Shown in pieces: positions 1 through 12,951 of a DNA stretch of 64,000 bases. This DNA is from Anisus vortex (lineage: Eukaryota > Mollusca > Gastropoda > Planorbidae). The notes beneath the pieces were generated by a model. The model was not told where the DNA came from. It was given only the letters and a program-made list of their open reading frames with translations, and made no database searches. Positions within the stretch are counted from its first letter, which is position 1, and the number at the start of each line of letters is the position of its first letter. The stretch spans positions 13,420,420 through 13,484,419 of the forward strand of contig OX421509.1 of assembly GCA_949126835.1 (NCBI GenBank). Reading direction: 5' to 3'. Made by a program: the position numbers and the translations under genes.

Positions 1-386
1 CCGAGGAAAAGCCCGGAAGTGACGATTTTTTAGAGGCTTTCCGCATCCATATTTGCTAATTACATCATCCATCTCCGGACACTTTTAATTGTAATAAATT
101 AATTTTCTCTAATTTAAAAAAATAAAAATTAATTAATCCTCTGTGTGTTGAACATAATTAAAAAAAAAAATCAACTACCATTGTAGTCTAAGAGTCTAAT
201 AATGTTATTTTAATTCATTAGTTTGTAGTAGGATGCTTAAATAGTTGGCGGTTTTACGTGGCGTGTTGGTGAGGATTTGGGGGCCATTTCGTTGATTCAT
301 TTATTTAAAACACTGTTTATTTTCCCAATGGACATGTTGGACACATCAACAAAATTTGAAGTATTAGGAATAATGAATTAGTTGTA
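1..386. other. AT-rich intergenic sequence
   Basis: No coding signal or recognisable repeat family is visible. The stretch is AT-rich with short A and T runs. One ETS/GABP-like site, CCGGAAGTGA, lies at 13-22, one of several such sites in the window. Confidence 0.5.
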
Positions 387-467
387 ATGTTGTTGTTGTT
401 GTTGTTGTTGTTTTATAACAGAAACTGTTTCAATAATTAGTGAGTGAATGATTGAGTTTGTGTATTG

Positions 468-519
<52 letters not shown>

Positions 520-720
520 GGTAAGGGGGAGAAAGATGGAGAAAGATATGAAAGAATGAAATACAGATAGGATATATAGAGAGAAGGGAAGAGATAGAAA
601 TTGAGAGAGATGGAGATCGATAGATAGATAGAGAGAGAGAGAGTAAGAGAGACAGGGATATGATAAATATAGTAGGAGAGGGGAGGAGAAAGAGAAAATG
701 GGGGAGGGAGATAGATATAT
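387..720. repeat. (GTT)n and GA/GATA simple-repeat block
   Basis: A (TTG)n run at about 388-412 is followed by pure (GA)n from 471 to about 506, then interrupted GA, GATA and GAAA-rich purine sequence to about 720. The minus-strand open frame over this block reads as low-complexity Leu/Ser and is not a gene. Confidence 0.9.
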
Positions 721-740
721 AGTTCTACAGAAATATATGA

Positions 741-963
741 CCTACTTCTGTAGTCATCACAATGAAAATTGGCCAACTTATGAAGTGATCCCAAGGCCAA
801 GTGACCTACTTCTGCAGACATTACCACATTACAAGGCCAAGTAAACTACTTCTATTGTCATAGCAATGTAAATTGACCTACTTATGTGGTGATCACAAGG
901 CCAAGTGACCTACTTCACCAGTCATCACAATGCCAAGCGACCTACTTGTGTAGCTCCCACAAT
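741..963. repeat. Degenerate 32-bp tandem repeat (about 7 copies)
   Basis: The phrase CCTACTT recurs near 741, 773 (diverged), 805, about 842, 877, 909 and 941, that is close to every 32 bp. It alternates with phrases such as GTCATCACAATG and AAGGCCAAGTGA. Units differ by substitutions and small indels, so this is an old minisatellite. Confidence 0.75.
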
Positions 964-1411
964 CCCATATTCTCACCCTTGTATGTAGGAAACCATAAGC
1001 TACAATACAATAACATTTTGTATCTATCAAAACGTGTCCTTTAGGTTGATGATTCCATGGACTTGTGCAGCCCACTTTACGTTGATCTCTTCGGAGACCT
1101 TACCACACAAACAGTGAATTATTCAGGGGATCTAATGGAAAAGAAGAATCCCATTTCTCTTTACGCTAGAGGTTTTCTATTCTGCTGTTTCGAGCATATG
1201 CTTTTATTCTGACTGTGTTGTCTTTAAACCCTCGCCCACTGGCTCGCACAAAGACGGCTTTTGTACTCGCTTCCACTGACGCAGGCAACGAGACAGATCT
1301 AACGCGTTATCAGGAGTGTAGGCCTATGCTTCTCACAGTCCTTATCAAGACATCTTTCTTTCCTCACTTTCCTCCATGCCCTACATCTCAGAGGAGTTGT
1401 TTTTTTGTTAC
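964..1411. other. Unassigned intergenic sequence
   Basis: Unique-looking sequence with no convincing exon, RNA or repeat family. Short open frames here have no recognisable protein features. Confidence 0.4.
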
Positions 1412-1609
1412 TTATCTCTCGGTCTCTGTCTGTCTCTCTGTCTGTCTCTCTGTCTGTCTCTCTCTCTGTCTCTCTCACTCTCTGTCTCTCTTTTGCACGC
1501 ACCGGTCAGAAAACCCTACAACATAACATTATTTTAAAATACAAGACTAGGCTAGACTCCATACTCCCTATATCTACTCCTCTCTTTCCTCTCTCACCCT
1601 CTCCCCTCA

Positions 1610-1644
<35 letters not shown>

Positions 1645-1801
1645 GCCAGCACTGGTCAGAATATTCGAAAATTTAACATTATTTTCAACTCTCATCAAAA
1701 TACAAGACAAGATGACTCTCTAGATCTACCTTTATATATTTCTCCTCACTCCTCTATTTTCTTCTCTATCTTTCCTTCCATCCTCCTCATCACTCTCTCC
1801 C

Positions 1802-1853
<52 letters not shown>
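1412..1853. repeat. TC/TCTG microsatellite tracts (three)
   Basis: Pyrimidine tracts lie at 1412-1492 (TCTG and TC), about 1612-1641 ((TC)n) and about 1793-1853 ((TC)n). They alternate with the LINE 3'-end relics annotated separately. Leu/Ser-rich frames read through them and are artefacts. Confidence 0.9.
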
Positions 1854-1855
<2 letters not shown>

Positions 1856-1920
1856 GTCCACTGTTCAGAAAGTCCAACACCTTAACATCATGTCCAACTG
1901 CTATCAAAATATAAGACTTT
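1501..1920 (+). mobile_element. Three degenerate LINE 3'-end relics separated by TC tracts
   Basis: Segments at about 1501-1560, 1648-1705 and 1857-1920 share a degenerate phrase: GGTCAGAAA, then TTAACATTATTTT, then AAAATACAAGACTAG. It matches the end of the non-LTR retrotransposon tails at 21318-21442, 32272-32490, 55226-55392 and 56000-56429. Those read CAGGAAAACC, AACATAACATCATTTAAAAC and AATGCAAGACTAGACTC. Each relic abuts a TC tract. Assignment is by eye and divergence is high. Confidence 0.5.
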
Positions 1921-1948
1921 AAAAGGCGCTCTTTCTGGGGGGGGGGGG

Positions 1949-2210
1949 ACACAGTGGCTGACTGGTGTACCGAAGGACCTGGGTTCGAATCCTGGGTGAA
2001 GGCTAGGATTTGTTCTCGGGACTGGAGGGTGTCCCTGAGTCTACCCAGCCCGTAATGGGCACCTGACTTTAGTTTCGGGTAAAGTAAAGGCGATTGGGCA
2101 TTGTGCTGGCCCCCAGCAATCCCCTAGTATGCCGTGGCCACAAAAAACTGGGGAACGCTGCTTCCCTGGCCATATGCATCACTTTGGTCTGACGGGATAC
2201 TTTAAAAAAA
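1949..2210 (+). mobile_element. tRNA-derived SINE, near full length
   Basis: A Pol III head is visible, with a box A-like TGGCTGACTGG at 1955-1965 and a canonical box B GGTTCGAATCC at 1982-1992. A body follows that is shared with the copies at 16045-16233 (minus), 16558-16735 and 58286-58529. Shared body phrases include ACCTGACTTTAGTTT, AAAGTAAAGGCG, CGTGGCCAC, GAACGCTGC and GACGGGATAC. A run of G precedes the head. It is a retroposon, not a functional tRNA gene: the cloverleaf is not maintained. Confidence 0.85.
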
Positions 2211-3036
2211 TAGTTGGTGCTCTTTCCAATCTCTTCTCTCTATCTCTACCTACTTTCATTTCGTTTTTTTTAACTATCACAATATAAATACACACACAAG
2301 CACCCTTCCTCTCTACCTCCATCCCTCTCTCACCACACCAAGCCCCCCCCCCACCTTTTCCATCATTTCTTTCTATGCATTTTGTATTTTCTTAAAACCC
2401 CCTTGATATCTCTGAAACGCCGAATCTTGTTATAAACTCCACAGCATGTTCTAGAACTATAGAGAGTTTAAAGTTACATGAAATATAAAGCTAGAAAAAC
2501 AACAATAACAACATGAAACCAGGCGCAGAGAGAAAATAACACCATTTTTTTTTAAGGCCAGTAGCATTTAACAAATGAAAACTTCCAAAATGGACGATAC
2601 AATTATTACACAAATTGGAATTTTGTTCCGTTATTTGTTGCTGTTTGTTGTTTTTAATTAGTTCATGTCGTTTGATGGGTTTATTTTTTGTGTTTAAGTG
2701 TTTTTTTTTTTTTTATGTTTCTGGGTAAAAAAATTAATGTTTTTTTTAAAAACTGTAGACACTTCTTTATCTAATTCGACCAACAGCATGTTTTGAACGG
2801 GAATAAAACAAACAACAACAAAAAATAAAATAAACTAAAACAGCCCCCAGGTAAAGTAGGTAATGGAATGGGGCGCTCTCCGCCCCATCAGAGGTCAACT
2901 GTTTAAAAAATTCGACAGATCTCTAAACTCCAAGGCGATCCTAATATTTGAATATTTCTCAGACAGTAAGCTCAGAAAAAACAAACACGAGGGCTACATT
3001 CTCTTTATACCACCAAACAATTTGTGAAAGAGTAAA
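2211..3036. other. AT-rich intergenic sequence
   Basis: Poly-T and poly-A runs, short CA and C runs, and no coding or RNA signal that I can support. Confidence 0.4.
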
Positions 3037-3383
3037 GTTAGAGTGAGAGATAGAGAGAGGCAAAGGGAGAGAAAGAAAGAGATGAAGAGATAGAGAGATA
3101 TTGAGAAATTTCGAGAATGAGAAACTTAGAAATAGAGAAGAACGTAAAGAGAAAAAGAGAAAAAGAGAGGTAGAAAGGACGAGAGAGAGATAGAGATAGA
3201 CAAAGATGGAACGAGAGAGAAATAGAAGACGAAAGGAAGAAAAAGAAAAAAAAAAGAACAAAATTAAAGAGAAAGGGAGCGAAAGAGAGAGAGAGAGAGA
3301 CAGACAGAAAAGGGGGGGGGGAGAATATATAGTAGAAATAAAGAAAAAGATAAGGAGAGCGAGAGAAAGATAAAAAGAAAGAG
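3037..3383. repeat. GA-rich purine tract
   Basis: Imperfect (GA)n, GAAA and GATA sequence with an internal G run near 3311-3320. The opposite strand is a polypyrimidine tract that gives a spurious Ser/Leu/Phe frame. Confidence 0.85.
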
Positions 3384-3934
3384 AACTAACTAGTACAGAC
3401 TAGATCATTGGCATAAAACATACAGTTTCAAGGTATCTGTTGGGGTCCTTGTTTTCAATGCTGAAAAGCTGAACCCATCATATCAAATTTATACGTATAA
3501 AAGAAATACGGCAAAGGTTGGAATGTATGATCTTTCGAGACCCGATTTACACAAGCCGCAACGGTAATACAGTAAATTGGCCAATATCTTCCCTGTTAAT
3601 CCAACATTTAGCACCATATCGCGAGATAAAACTATTACCGCATGCTCCAGCACCAGGAGACCTTTTGTGTTCACAGTCTGGGCATGGAGTTCTTTCCCCC
3701 TTGTTTAAACAACCGGAAATAGTTGAAGCTCATCCAGTTGTTGTTGTTGTTTTTTTTGGGGGGGAGGGTAGACTTCCATTGCCAAGAAAACGGGAATTCA
3801 CCATTTATATGTAGTTTGGTTTATTGCTGTAAATTTTGGTCTTGGATGTTGGAATAATTTTTTTTTTCGAACTTGGAATTAATTTACCGAATGCGAAATC
3901 TGTGGCCCGTTGGTCTTATTGGTGGTTTAAGGAT
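3384..3934. other. Unassigned intergenic sequence
   Basis: No gene recognised. A 98-codon open frame at 3518-3814 has no domain, no compositional support and runs through a (GTT)n-T-G tract, so I do not call it. Confidence 0.4.
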
Positions 3935-4345
3935 GGGGGTTCATGAGGCAGATGAACATTGTGGTCCTTGAAAACTATGAACATTGTGGTCCTTGAAAAC
4001 CTTGAACATTGTGGTACATGAGACATATGAACATTATGGTCCTTGAAAAGTATGAACATTGTGGTCCATAAAAAACTATTAACCTTGTGGTTCGTGAAAA
4101 TTATGAACATGGTGGTTCAAGAAAAATAAGCATGACGCAGTATTAAGGTTGCGGTCCATGAGTCTAATGATGGTGGTCCTGGAATAAAAGGTTTGTGGTC
4201 TGCGAAGACAAAAGATGGTAGTCAAAATCTAGAATCTAGAATGTTGGTGGCCCTCACGGATCAATAATGGTAGTCCGAGATTACAATATTGATGGTCCCG
4301 CAAGGACAACGGATGTCATAGCACCGGGGCGGAGGTCCAGCAGGC
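3935..4345. repeat. Decaying ~26-bp tandem repeat
   Basis: From 3950 to about 4120 a unit built on GAACATTGTGGTCCTTGAAAA repeats every 24-26 bp. Further right the motif decays to variants such as TGATGGTGGTCCTGG and AATGGTAGTCCGAG, then fades by about 4345. The left side is most regular. Confidence 0.75.
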
Positions 4346-4665
4346 CCGCAAAAAAACAATTATCACAACTTCGCAAGAAGGAATACACTGATTATCTTTA
4401 CACAACTAAACCCCCGAGAAATATAACACAACCTTAAGTATTAAGAAAATTGGCGGGGATTAAAACGCGAGGCTTGTCGTGTTGAAGATAACAGGGTTAT
4501 CCAGATTTATGTTCTTTTCCTGAAGCGAGCATTAAAGAAAACAGCGATCTTACTCATTAACTTGAGCTGGCCGGTTAATTGCAGTGCTGAGTGGGGAGTG
4601 TTGTGGTTTAACAGGGGCGGGGGGTAAAGCGGTGCATTTATCTATCTATGTACTCTTCCATCCAA
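4346..4665. other. Unassigned sequence before the 45-bp array
   Basis: Unique-looking sequence with no gene. It supplies the chance ATGs at 4584 and 4648 that open the very long repeat-driven frames. Confidence 0.4.
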
Positions 4666-7600
4666 CCATTCAATTCATCCATTCTTCCATCTATCTATCC
4701 ACCTGTCCAACCATTCAATTCATCCATTCTTCCATCTATCTATCCACCTGTCCAACCATTCAATTCATCCATTCTTCCATCTATCTATCCACCTGTCCAA
4801 CCATTCAATTCATCCATTCTTCCATCTATCTATCCACCTGTCCAACCATTCAATTCATCCATTCTTCCATCTATCTATCCACCTGTCCAACCATTCAATT
4901 CATCCATTCTTCCATCTATCTATCCACCTGTCCAACCATTCAATTCATCCATTCTTCCATCTATCTATCCACCTGTCCAACCATTCAATTCATCCATTCT
5001 TCCATCTATCTATCCACCTGTCCAACCATTCAATTCATCCATTCTTCCATCTATCTATCCACCTGTCCAACCATTCAATTCATCCATTCTTCCATCTATC
5101 TATCCACCTGTCCAACCATTCAATTCATCCATTCTTCCATCTATCTATCCACCTGTCCAACCATTCAATTCATCCATTCTTCCATCTATCTATCCACCTG
5201 TCCAACCATTCAATTCATCCATTCTTCCATCTATCTATCCACCTGTCCAACCATTCAATTCATCCATTCTTCCATCTATCTATCCACCTGTCCAACCATT
5301 CAATTCATCCATTCTTCCATCTATCTATCCACCTGTCCAACCATTCAATTCATCCATTCTTCCATCTATCTATCCACCTGTCCAACCATTCAATTCATCC
5401 ATTCTTCCATCTATCTATCCACCTGTCCAACCATTCAATTCATCCATTCTTCCATCTATCTATCCACCTGTCCAACCATTCAATTCATCCATTCTTCCAT
5501 CTATCTATCCACCTGTCCAACCATTCAATTCATCCATTCTTCCATCTATCTATCCACCTGTCCAACCATTCAATTCATCCATTCTTCCATCTATCTATCC
5601 ACCTGTCCAACCATTCAATTCATCCATTCTTCCATCTATCTATCCACCTGTCCAACCATTCAATTCATCCATTCTTCCATCTATCTATCCACCTGTCCAA
5701 CCATTCAATTCATCCATTCTTCCATCTATCTATCCACCTGTCCAACCATTCAATTCATCCATTCTTCCATCTATCTATCCACCTGTCCAACCATTCAATT
5801 CATCCATTCTTCCATCTATCTATCCACCTGTCCAACCATTCAATTCATCCATTCTTCCATCTATCTATCCACCTGTCCAACCATTCAATTCATCCATTCT
5901 TCCATCTATCTATCCACCTGTCCAACCATTCAATTCATCCATTCTTCCATCTATCTATCCACCTGTCCAACCATTCAATTCATCCATTCTTCCATCTATC
6001 TATCCACCTGTCCAACCATTCAATTCATCCATTCTTCCATCTATCTATCCACCTGTCCAACCATTCAATTCATCCATTCTTCCATCTATCTATCCACCTG
6101 TCCAACCATTCAATTCATCCATTCTTCCATCTATCTATCCACCTGTCCAACCATTCAATTCATCCATTCTTCCATCTATCTATCCACCTGTCCAACCATT
6201 CAATTCATCCATTCTTCCATCTATCTATCCACCTGTCCAACCATTCAATTCATCCATTCTTCCATCTATCTATCCACCTGTCCAACCATTCAATTCATCC
6301 ATTCTTCCATCTATCTATCCACCTGTCCAACCATTCAATTCATCCATTCTTCCATCTATCTATCCACCTGTCCAACCATTCAATTCATCCATTCTTCCAT
6401 CTATCTATCCACCTGTCCAACCATTCAATTCATCCATTCTTCCATCTATCTATCCACCTGTCCAACCATTCAATTCATCCATTCTTCCATCTATCTATCC
6501 ACCTGTCCAACCATTCAATTCATCCATTCTTCCATCTATCTATCCACCTGTCCAACCATTCAATTCATCCATTCTTCCATCTATCTATCCACCTGTCCAA
6601 CCATTCAATTCATCCATTCTTCCATCTATCTATCCACCTGTCCAACCATTCAATTCATCCATTCTTCCATCTATCTATCCACCTGTCCAACCATTCAATT
6701 CATCCATTCTTCCATCTATCTATCCACCTGTCCAACCATTCAATTCATCCATTCTTCCATCTATCTATCCACCTGTCCAACCATTCAATTCATCCATTCT
6801 TCCATCTATCTATCCACCTGTCCAACCATTCAATTCATCCATTCTTCCATCTATCTATCCACCTGTCCAACCATTCAATTCATCCATTCTTCCATCTATC
6901 TATCCACCTGTCCAACCATTCAATTCATCCATTCTTCCATCTATCTATCCACCTGTCCAACCATTCAATTCATCCATTCTTCCATCTATCTATCCACCTG
7001 TCCAACCATTCAATTCATCCATTCTTCCATCTATCTATCCACCTGTCCAACCATTCAATTCATCCATTCTTCCATCTATCTATCCACCTGTCCAACCATT
7101 CAATTCATCCATTCTTCCATCTATCTATCCACCTGTCCAACCATTCAATTCATCCATTCTTCCATCTATCTATCCACCTGTCCAACCATTCAATTCATCC
7201 ATTCTTCCATCTATCTATCCACCTGTCCAACCATTCAATTCATCCATTCTTCCATCTATCTATCCACCTGTCCAACCATTCAATTCATCCATTCTTCCAT
7301 CTATCTATCCACCTGTCCAACCATTCAATTCATCCATTCTTCCATCTATCTATCCACCTGTCCAACCATTCAATTCATCCATTCTTCCATCTATCTATCC
7401 ACCTGTCCAACCATTCAATTCATCCATTCTTCCATCTATCTATCCACCTGTCCAACCATTCAATTCATCCATTCTTCCATCTATCTATCCACCTGTCCAA
7501 CCATTCAATTCATCCATTCTTCCATCTATCTATCCACCTGTCCAACCATTCAATTCATCCATTCTTCCATCTATCTATCCACCTGTCCAACCATTCAATT

Positions 7601-10600
7601 CATCCATTCTTCCATCTATCTATCCACCTGTCCAACCATTCAATTCATCCATTCTTCCATCTATCTATCCACCTGTCCAACCATTCAATTCATCCATTCT
7701 TCCATCTATCTATCCACCTGTCCAACCATTCAATTCATCCATTCTTCCATCTATCTATCCACCTGTCCAACCATTCAATTCATCCATTCTTCCATCTATC
7801 TATCCACCTGTCCAACCATTCAATTCATCCATTCTTCCATCTATCTATCCACCTGTCCAACCATTCAATTCATCCATTCTTCCATCTATCTATCCACCTG
7901 TCCAACCATTCAATTCATCCATTCTTCCATCTATCTATCCACCTGTCCAACCATTCAATTCATCCATTCTTCCATCTATCTATCCACCTGTCCAACCATT
8001 CAATTCATCCATTCTTCCATCTATCTATCCACCTGTCCAACCATTCAATTCATCCATTCTTCCATCTATCTATCCACCTGTCCAACCATTCAATTCATCC
8101 ATTCTTCCATCTATCTATCCACCTGTCCAACCATTCAATTCATCCATTCTTCCATCTATCTATCCACCTGTCCAACCATTCAATTCATCCATTCTTCCAT
8201 CTATCTATCCACCTGTCCAACCATTCAATTCATCCATTCTTCCATCTATCTATCCACCTGTCCAACCATTCAATTCATCCATTCTTCCATCTATCTATCC
8301 ACCTGTCCAACCATTCAATTCATCCATTCTTCCATCTATCTATCCACCTGTCCAACCATTCAATTCATCCATTCTTCCATCTATCTATCCACCTGTCCAA
8401 CCATTCAATTCATCCATTCTTCCATCTATCTATCCACCTGTCCAACCATTCAATTCATCCATTCTTCCATCTATCTATCCACCTGTCCAACCATTCAATT
8501 CATCCATTCTTCCATCTATCTATCCACCTGTCCAACCATTCAATTCATCCATTCTTCCATCTATCTATCCACCTGTCCAACCATTCAATTCATCCATTCT
8601 TCCATCTATCTATCCACCTGTCCAACCATTCAATTCATCCATTCTTCCATCTATCTATCCACCTGTCCAACCATTCAATTCATCCATTCTTCCATCTATC
8701 TATCCACCTGTCCAACCATTCAATTCATCCATTCTTCCATCTATCTATCCACCTGTCCAACCATTCAATTCATCCATTCTTCCATCTATCTATCCACCTG
8801 TCCAACCATTCAATTCATCCATTCTTCCATCTATCTATCCACCTGTCCAACCATTCAATTCATCCATTCTTCCATCTATCTATCCACCTGTCCAACCATT
8901 CAATTCATCCATTCTTCCATCTATCTATCCACCTGTCCAACCATTCAATTCATCCATTCTTCCATCTATCTATCCACCTGTCCAACCATTCAATTCATCC
9001 ATTCTTCCATCTATCTATCCACCTGTCCAACCATTCAATTCATCCATTCTTCCATCTATCTATCCACCTGTCCAACCATTCAATTCATCCATTCTTCCAT
9101 CTATCTATCCACCTGTCCAACCATTCAATTCATCCATTCTTCCATCTATCTATCCACCTGTCCAACCATTCAATTCATCCATTCTTCCATCTATCTATCC
9201 ACCTGTCCAACCATTCAATTCATCCATTCTTCCATCTATCTATCCACCTGTCCAACCATTCAATTCATCCATTCTTCCATCTATCTATCCACCTGTCCAA
9301 CCATTCAATTCATCCATTCTTCCATCTATCTATCCACCTGTCCAACCATTCAATTCATCCATTCTTCCATCTATCTATCCACCTGTCCAACCATTCAATT
9401 CATCCATTCTTCCATCTATCTATCCACCTGTCCAACCATTCAATTCATCCATTCTTCCATCTATCTATCCACCTGTCCAACCATTCAATTCATCCATTCT
9501 TCCATCTATCTATCCACCTGTCCAACCATTCAATTCATCCATTCTTCCATCTATCTATCCACCTGTCCAACCATTCAATTCATCCATTCTTCCATCTATC
9601 TATCCACCTGTCCAACCATTCAATTCATCCATTCTTCCATCTATCTATCCACCTGTCCAACCATTCAATTCATCCATTCTTCCATCTATCTATCCACCTG
9701 TCCAACCATTCAATTCATCCATTCTTCCATCTATCTATCCACCTGTCCAACCATTCAATTCATCCATTCTTCCATCTATCTATCCACCTGTCCAACCATT
9801 CAATTCATCCATTCTTCCATCTATCTATCCACCTGTCCAACCATTCAATTCATCCATTCTTCCATCTATCTATCCACCTGTCCAACCATTCAATTCATCC
9901 ATTCTTCCATCTATCTATCCACCTGTCCAACCATTCAATTCATCCATTCTTCCATCTATCTATCCACCTGTCCAACCATTCAATTCATCCATTCTTCCAT
10001 CTATCTATCCACCTGTCCAACCATTCAATTCATCCATTCTTCCATCTATCTATCCACCTGTCCAACCATTCAATTCATCCATTCTTCCATCTATCTATCC
10101 ACCTGTCCAACCATTCAATTCATCCATTCTTCCATCTATCTATCCACCTGTCCAACCATTCAATTCATCCATTCTTCCATCTATCTATCCACCTGTCCAA
10201 CCATTCAATTCATCCATTCTTCCATCTATCTATCCACCTGTCCAACCATTCAATTCATCCATTCTTCCATCTATCTATCCACCTGTCCAACCATTCAATT
10301 CATCCATTCTTCCATCTATCTATCCACCTGTCCAACCATTCAATTCATCCATTCTTCCATCTATCTATCCACCTGTCCAACCATTCAATTCATCCATTCT
10401 TCCATCTATCTATCCACCTGTCCAACCATTCAATTCATCCATTCTTCCATCTATCTATCCACCTGTCCAACCATTCAATTCATCCATTCTTCCATCTATC
10501 TATCCACCTGTCCAACCATTCAATTCATCCATTCTTCCATCTATCTATCCACCTGTCCAACCATTCAATTCATCCATTCTTCCATCTATCTATCCACCTG

Positions 10601-10830
10601 TCCAACCATTCAATTCATCCATTCTTCCATCTATCTATCCACCTGTCCAACCATTCAATTCATCCATTCTTCCATCTATCTATCCACCTGTCCAACCATT
10701 CAATTCATCCATTCTTCCATCTATCTATCCACCTGTCCAACCATTCAATTCATCCATTCTTCCATCTATCTATCCACCTGTCCAACCATTCAATTCATCC
10801 ATTCTTCCATCTATCTATCCACCTGTCCAA
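4666..10830. repeat. Giant 45-bp minisatellite, 137 apparently identical units
   Basis: The unit starts CCATTCAATTCATCCATTC and ends CCACCTGTCCAA. The array spans 6165 bp, exactly 137 units of 45 bp, and I saw no variant unit. The unit is built of CATC/CATT/CTAT tetramer-like words. It has no TAA, TAG or TGA in any phase, so all three forward frames stay open. That explains the 2275- and 2066-codon frames; one reads PTIQFIHSSIYLSTC per unit. There is no codon-specific conservation to suggest a protein. Array length should be treated as assembly-dependent. Confidence 0.97.
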
Positions 10831-11330
<500 letters not shown>

Positions 11331-11899
11331 ATCTACTTATCCTATCTTATCTATTTATCAATACATGTATATTTCTATCTAACAATCTACATTGTCGATG
11401 TACCTATCTAACTATGTATCGATGTATTAACGTATTTATTTATAATATTTCTTTACGCTCTATGTCTGCATATCGTCAGTCCATCCGTTTCTTGACGCGC
11501 GCATCGAGTATTTATCTTACCGGGCCACTAAGGATACAACTAATTGTAATTGATACATTTCAAAACTCACAAGTGAACTAGATTTAATTTTTTCGATCAC
11601 AAAATGGAGGTAATTTCTCTAACTCAATAACCCCGTATTATTTACATAATGATGTAAATATATTTTTCTTGACTTCTAACAAAAATATTAAATAATGAAA
11701 AGTCTTTATTTTTGTAAGACTGGAATGAAGAGGCAGTCTACTAAATAATTAAGAGAAAATGACAACTGGATAAGTTGTATAGAAAAGATTATGAAAACAC
11801 AGCCAGACACTTTAAAACCTGTAACAGCGAAAAAACAACTATGCATAGAGTAGTCTTATAATCAATTTTGTAGAATAGTTCAAGAGTCAAGGCTACAGA
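11331..11899. other. AT-rich intergenic sequence
   Basis: Decaying TCTA words to about 11420, then AT-rich sequence. The 86-codon frame at 11321-11581 begins inside the microsatellite and shows no domain. Confidence 0.4.
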
Positions 11900-12327
11900 C
11901 ATAGACTATTGGCTATAATATACATGGACCGCTTGCTTTAGTATTTCTGCTATATGAATTCCCGATTCTAAATAAAGTAGTTGCTATAAAGTAGTTTCTA
12001 TACTAGTTCCGTTTTATTTAATCGCTATGATTTTCTGAAGTAAAATTAAAATCGAAAGTTGTATCCAGCGGAAACATTTATAGATCAGTGTTGTATGCGC
12101 ACGGAAAAATAATATAAGTTCTAAAAATAGAGCAAGCGGTCCATCTTATTATAGTCAATGATAATAGGAATAATAGTAAAACAAGTATTCATTTAATGTC
12201 GAAAAAATGCGATTTAATCAAACGGAACTTGTATCGCAACTACTTTATTTAGAATCGGGAATTACAAAACAAGAAGATAATAGCATAAAAAACTAAAGCA
12301 AGCTGTCCATGTATATTATAGTCTATG
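11900..12327. mobile_element. Inverted-repeat DNA element (MITE-like), copy 1
   Basis: A 428-bp foldback element. The left arm runs from CATAGACTAT through ACATGGACCGCTTGCTTTAG. The right arm mirrors it as CTAAAGCAAGCTGTCCATG to ATAGTCTATG. The arms also share TTCCCGATTCTAAATAAAGT and AGTTCCGTTT...ATTTAATCGC in opposite orientation, so pairing may extend about 150 bp. An internal copy of the terminal motif, GCAAGCGGTCCATCTTATTA, lies near 12132-12151. The left tip has a small insertion, and no target duplication is clear at this copy. No coding capacity. Confidence 0.75.
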
Positions 12328-12552
12328 GTAAAGGCTCTACGAACATACGAAATAAGTAAAGGATGACATGCATGGGCAGGGGCCTCATGCTCCTTATGAA
12401 ACCAAAAGGATAAATGAATGATGATTATGAAGGAATGAAGGTCGAACTTATATCAAATACTGTCATATCCGGTAAGAGTTCAAAGTGAAAGTAGCCTTTT
12501 TTTTATATCATGTAAAATGATAGATCAAGTGAAGCAGCGTTAGCTAGTTTAT

Positions 12553-12640
12553 GTGGCCAAGGCTTGCAAGGTGATTGTGTGTTCAGCACAACGCCCAACT
12601 GCCTTTACTTTTTTTCTCCTAAAACTAAAGGCAAGCCTCA
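12553..12640 (-). mobile_element. SINE body fragment
   Basis: CAGCACAACGCCCAACTGCC, then TTTACTTT and AACTAAAGGCA, is the reverse complement of the body of the tRNA-derived SINE (AAAGTAAAGGCG and GGGCATTGTGCTGG). The tRNA head and the 3' end are missing. Confidence 0.65.
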
Positions 12641-12771
12641 AACTTTTTTATTACTGATTTAAACAAAAATAAGGACAATACTGAATCCTACAATAAAAAC
12701 CAATGATTTGAATTTATATATTTAAGAATGGGCGAATGCAATTGTCTATGAATTCCAAAGAAGTGACGTTT

Positions 12772-12951
12772 CCAAACATATGGTGCTTCCAGACATATGG
12801 TGCTTCTATACATATGGTGCTTCCATACATATGGTGCTTCCAGACATATGGTGCTTCCAGACATATGGTGCTTCCAGACATATGGTGCTTCCAGACATGT
12901 GGTGCTTCCAGACATATGGTGCTTCCAGACATATGGTGCTTCCAGACATGT
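12772..12951. repeat. 17-bp tandem repeat (about 10-11 copies)
   Basis: The unit CCAGACATATGGTGCTT repeats with few substitutions. Each unit carries the palindrome CATATG, which is also an E-box (CANNTG). Overlapping short frames on both strands are by-products. Confidence 0.95.

Noticed and set aside
12328..12335. 8-bp target duplication at MITE copy 1
   Set aside because: The flanks (GCTACAGA and GTAAAGGC) do not match; only a loose AAGGCT similarity exists, so I claim the duplication only for copy 2.
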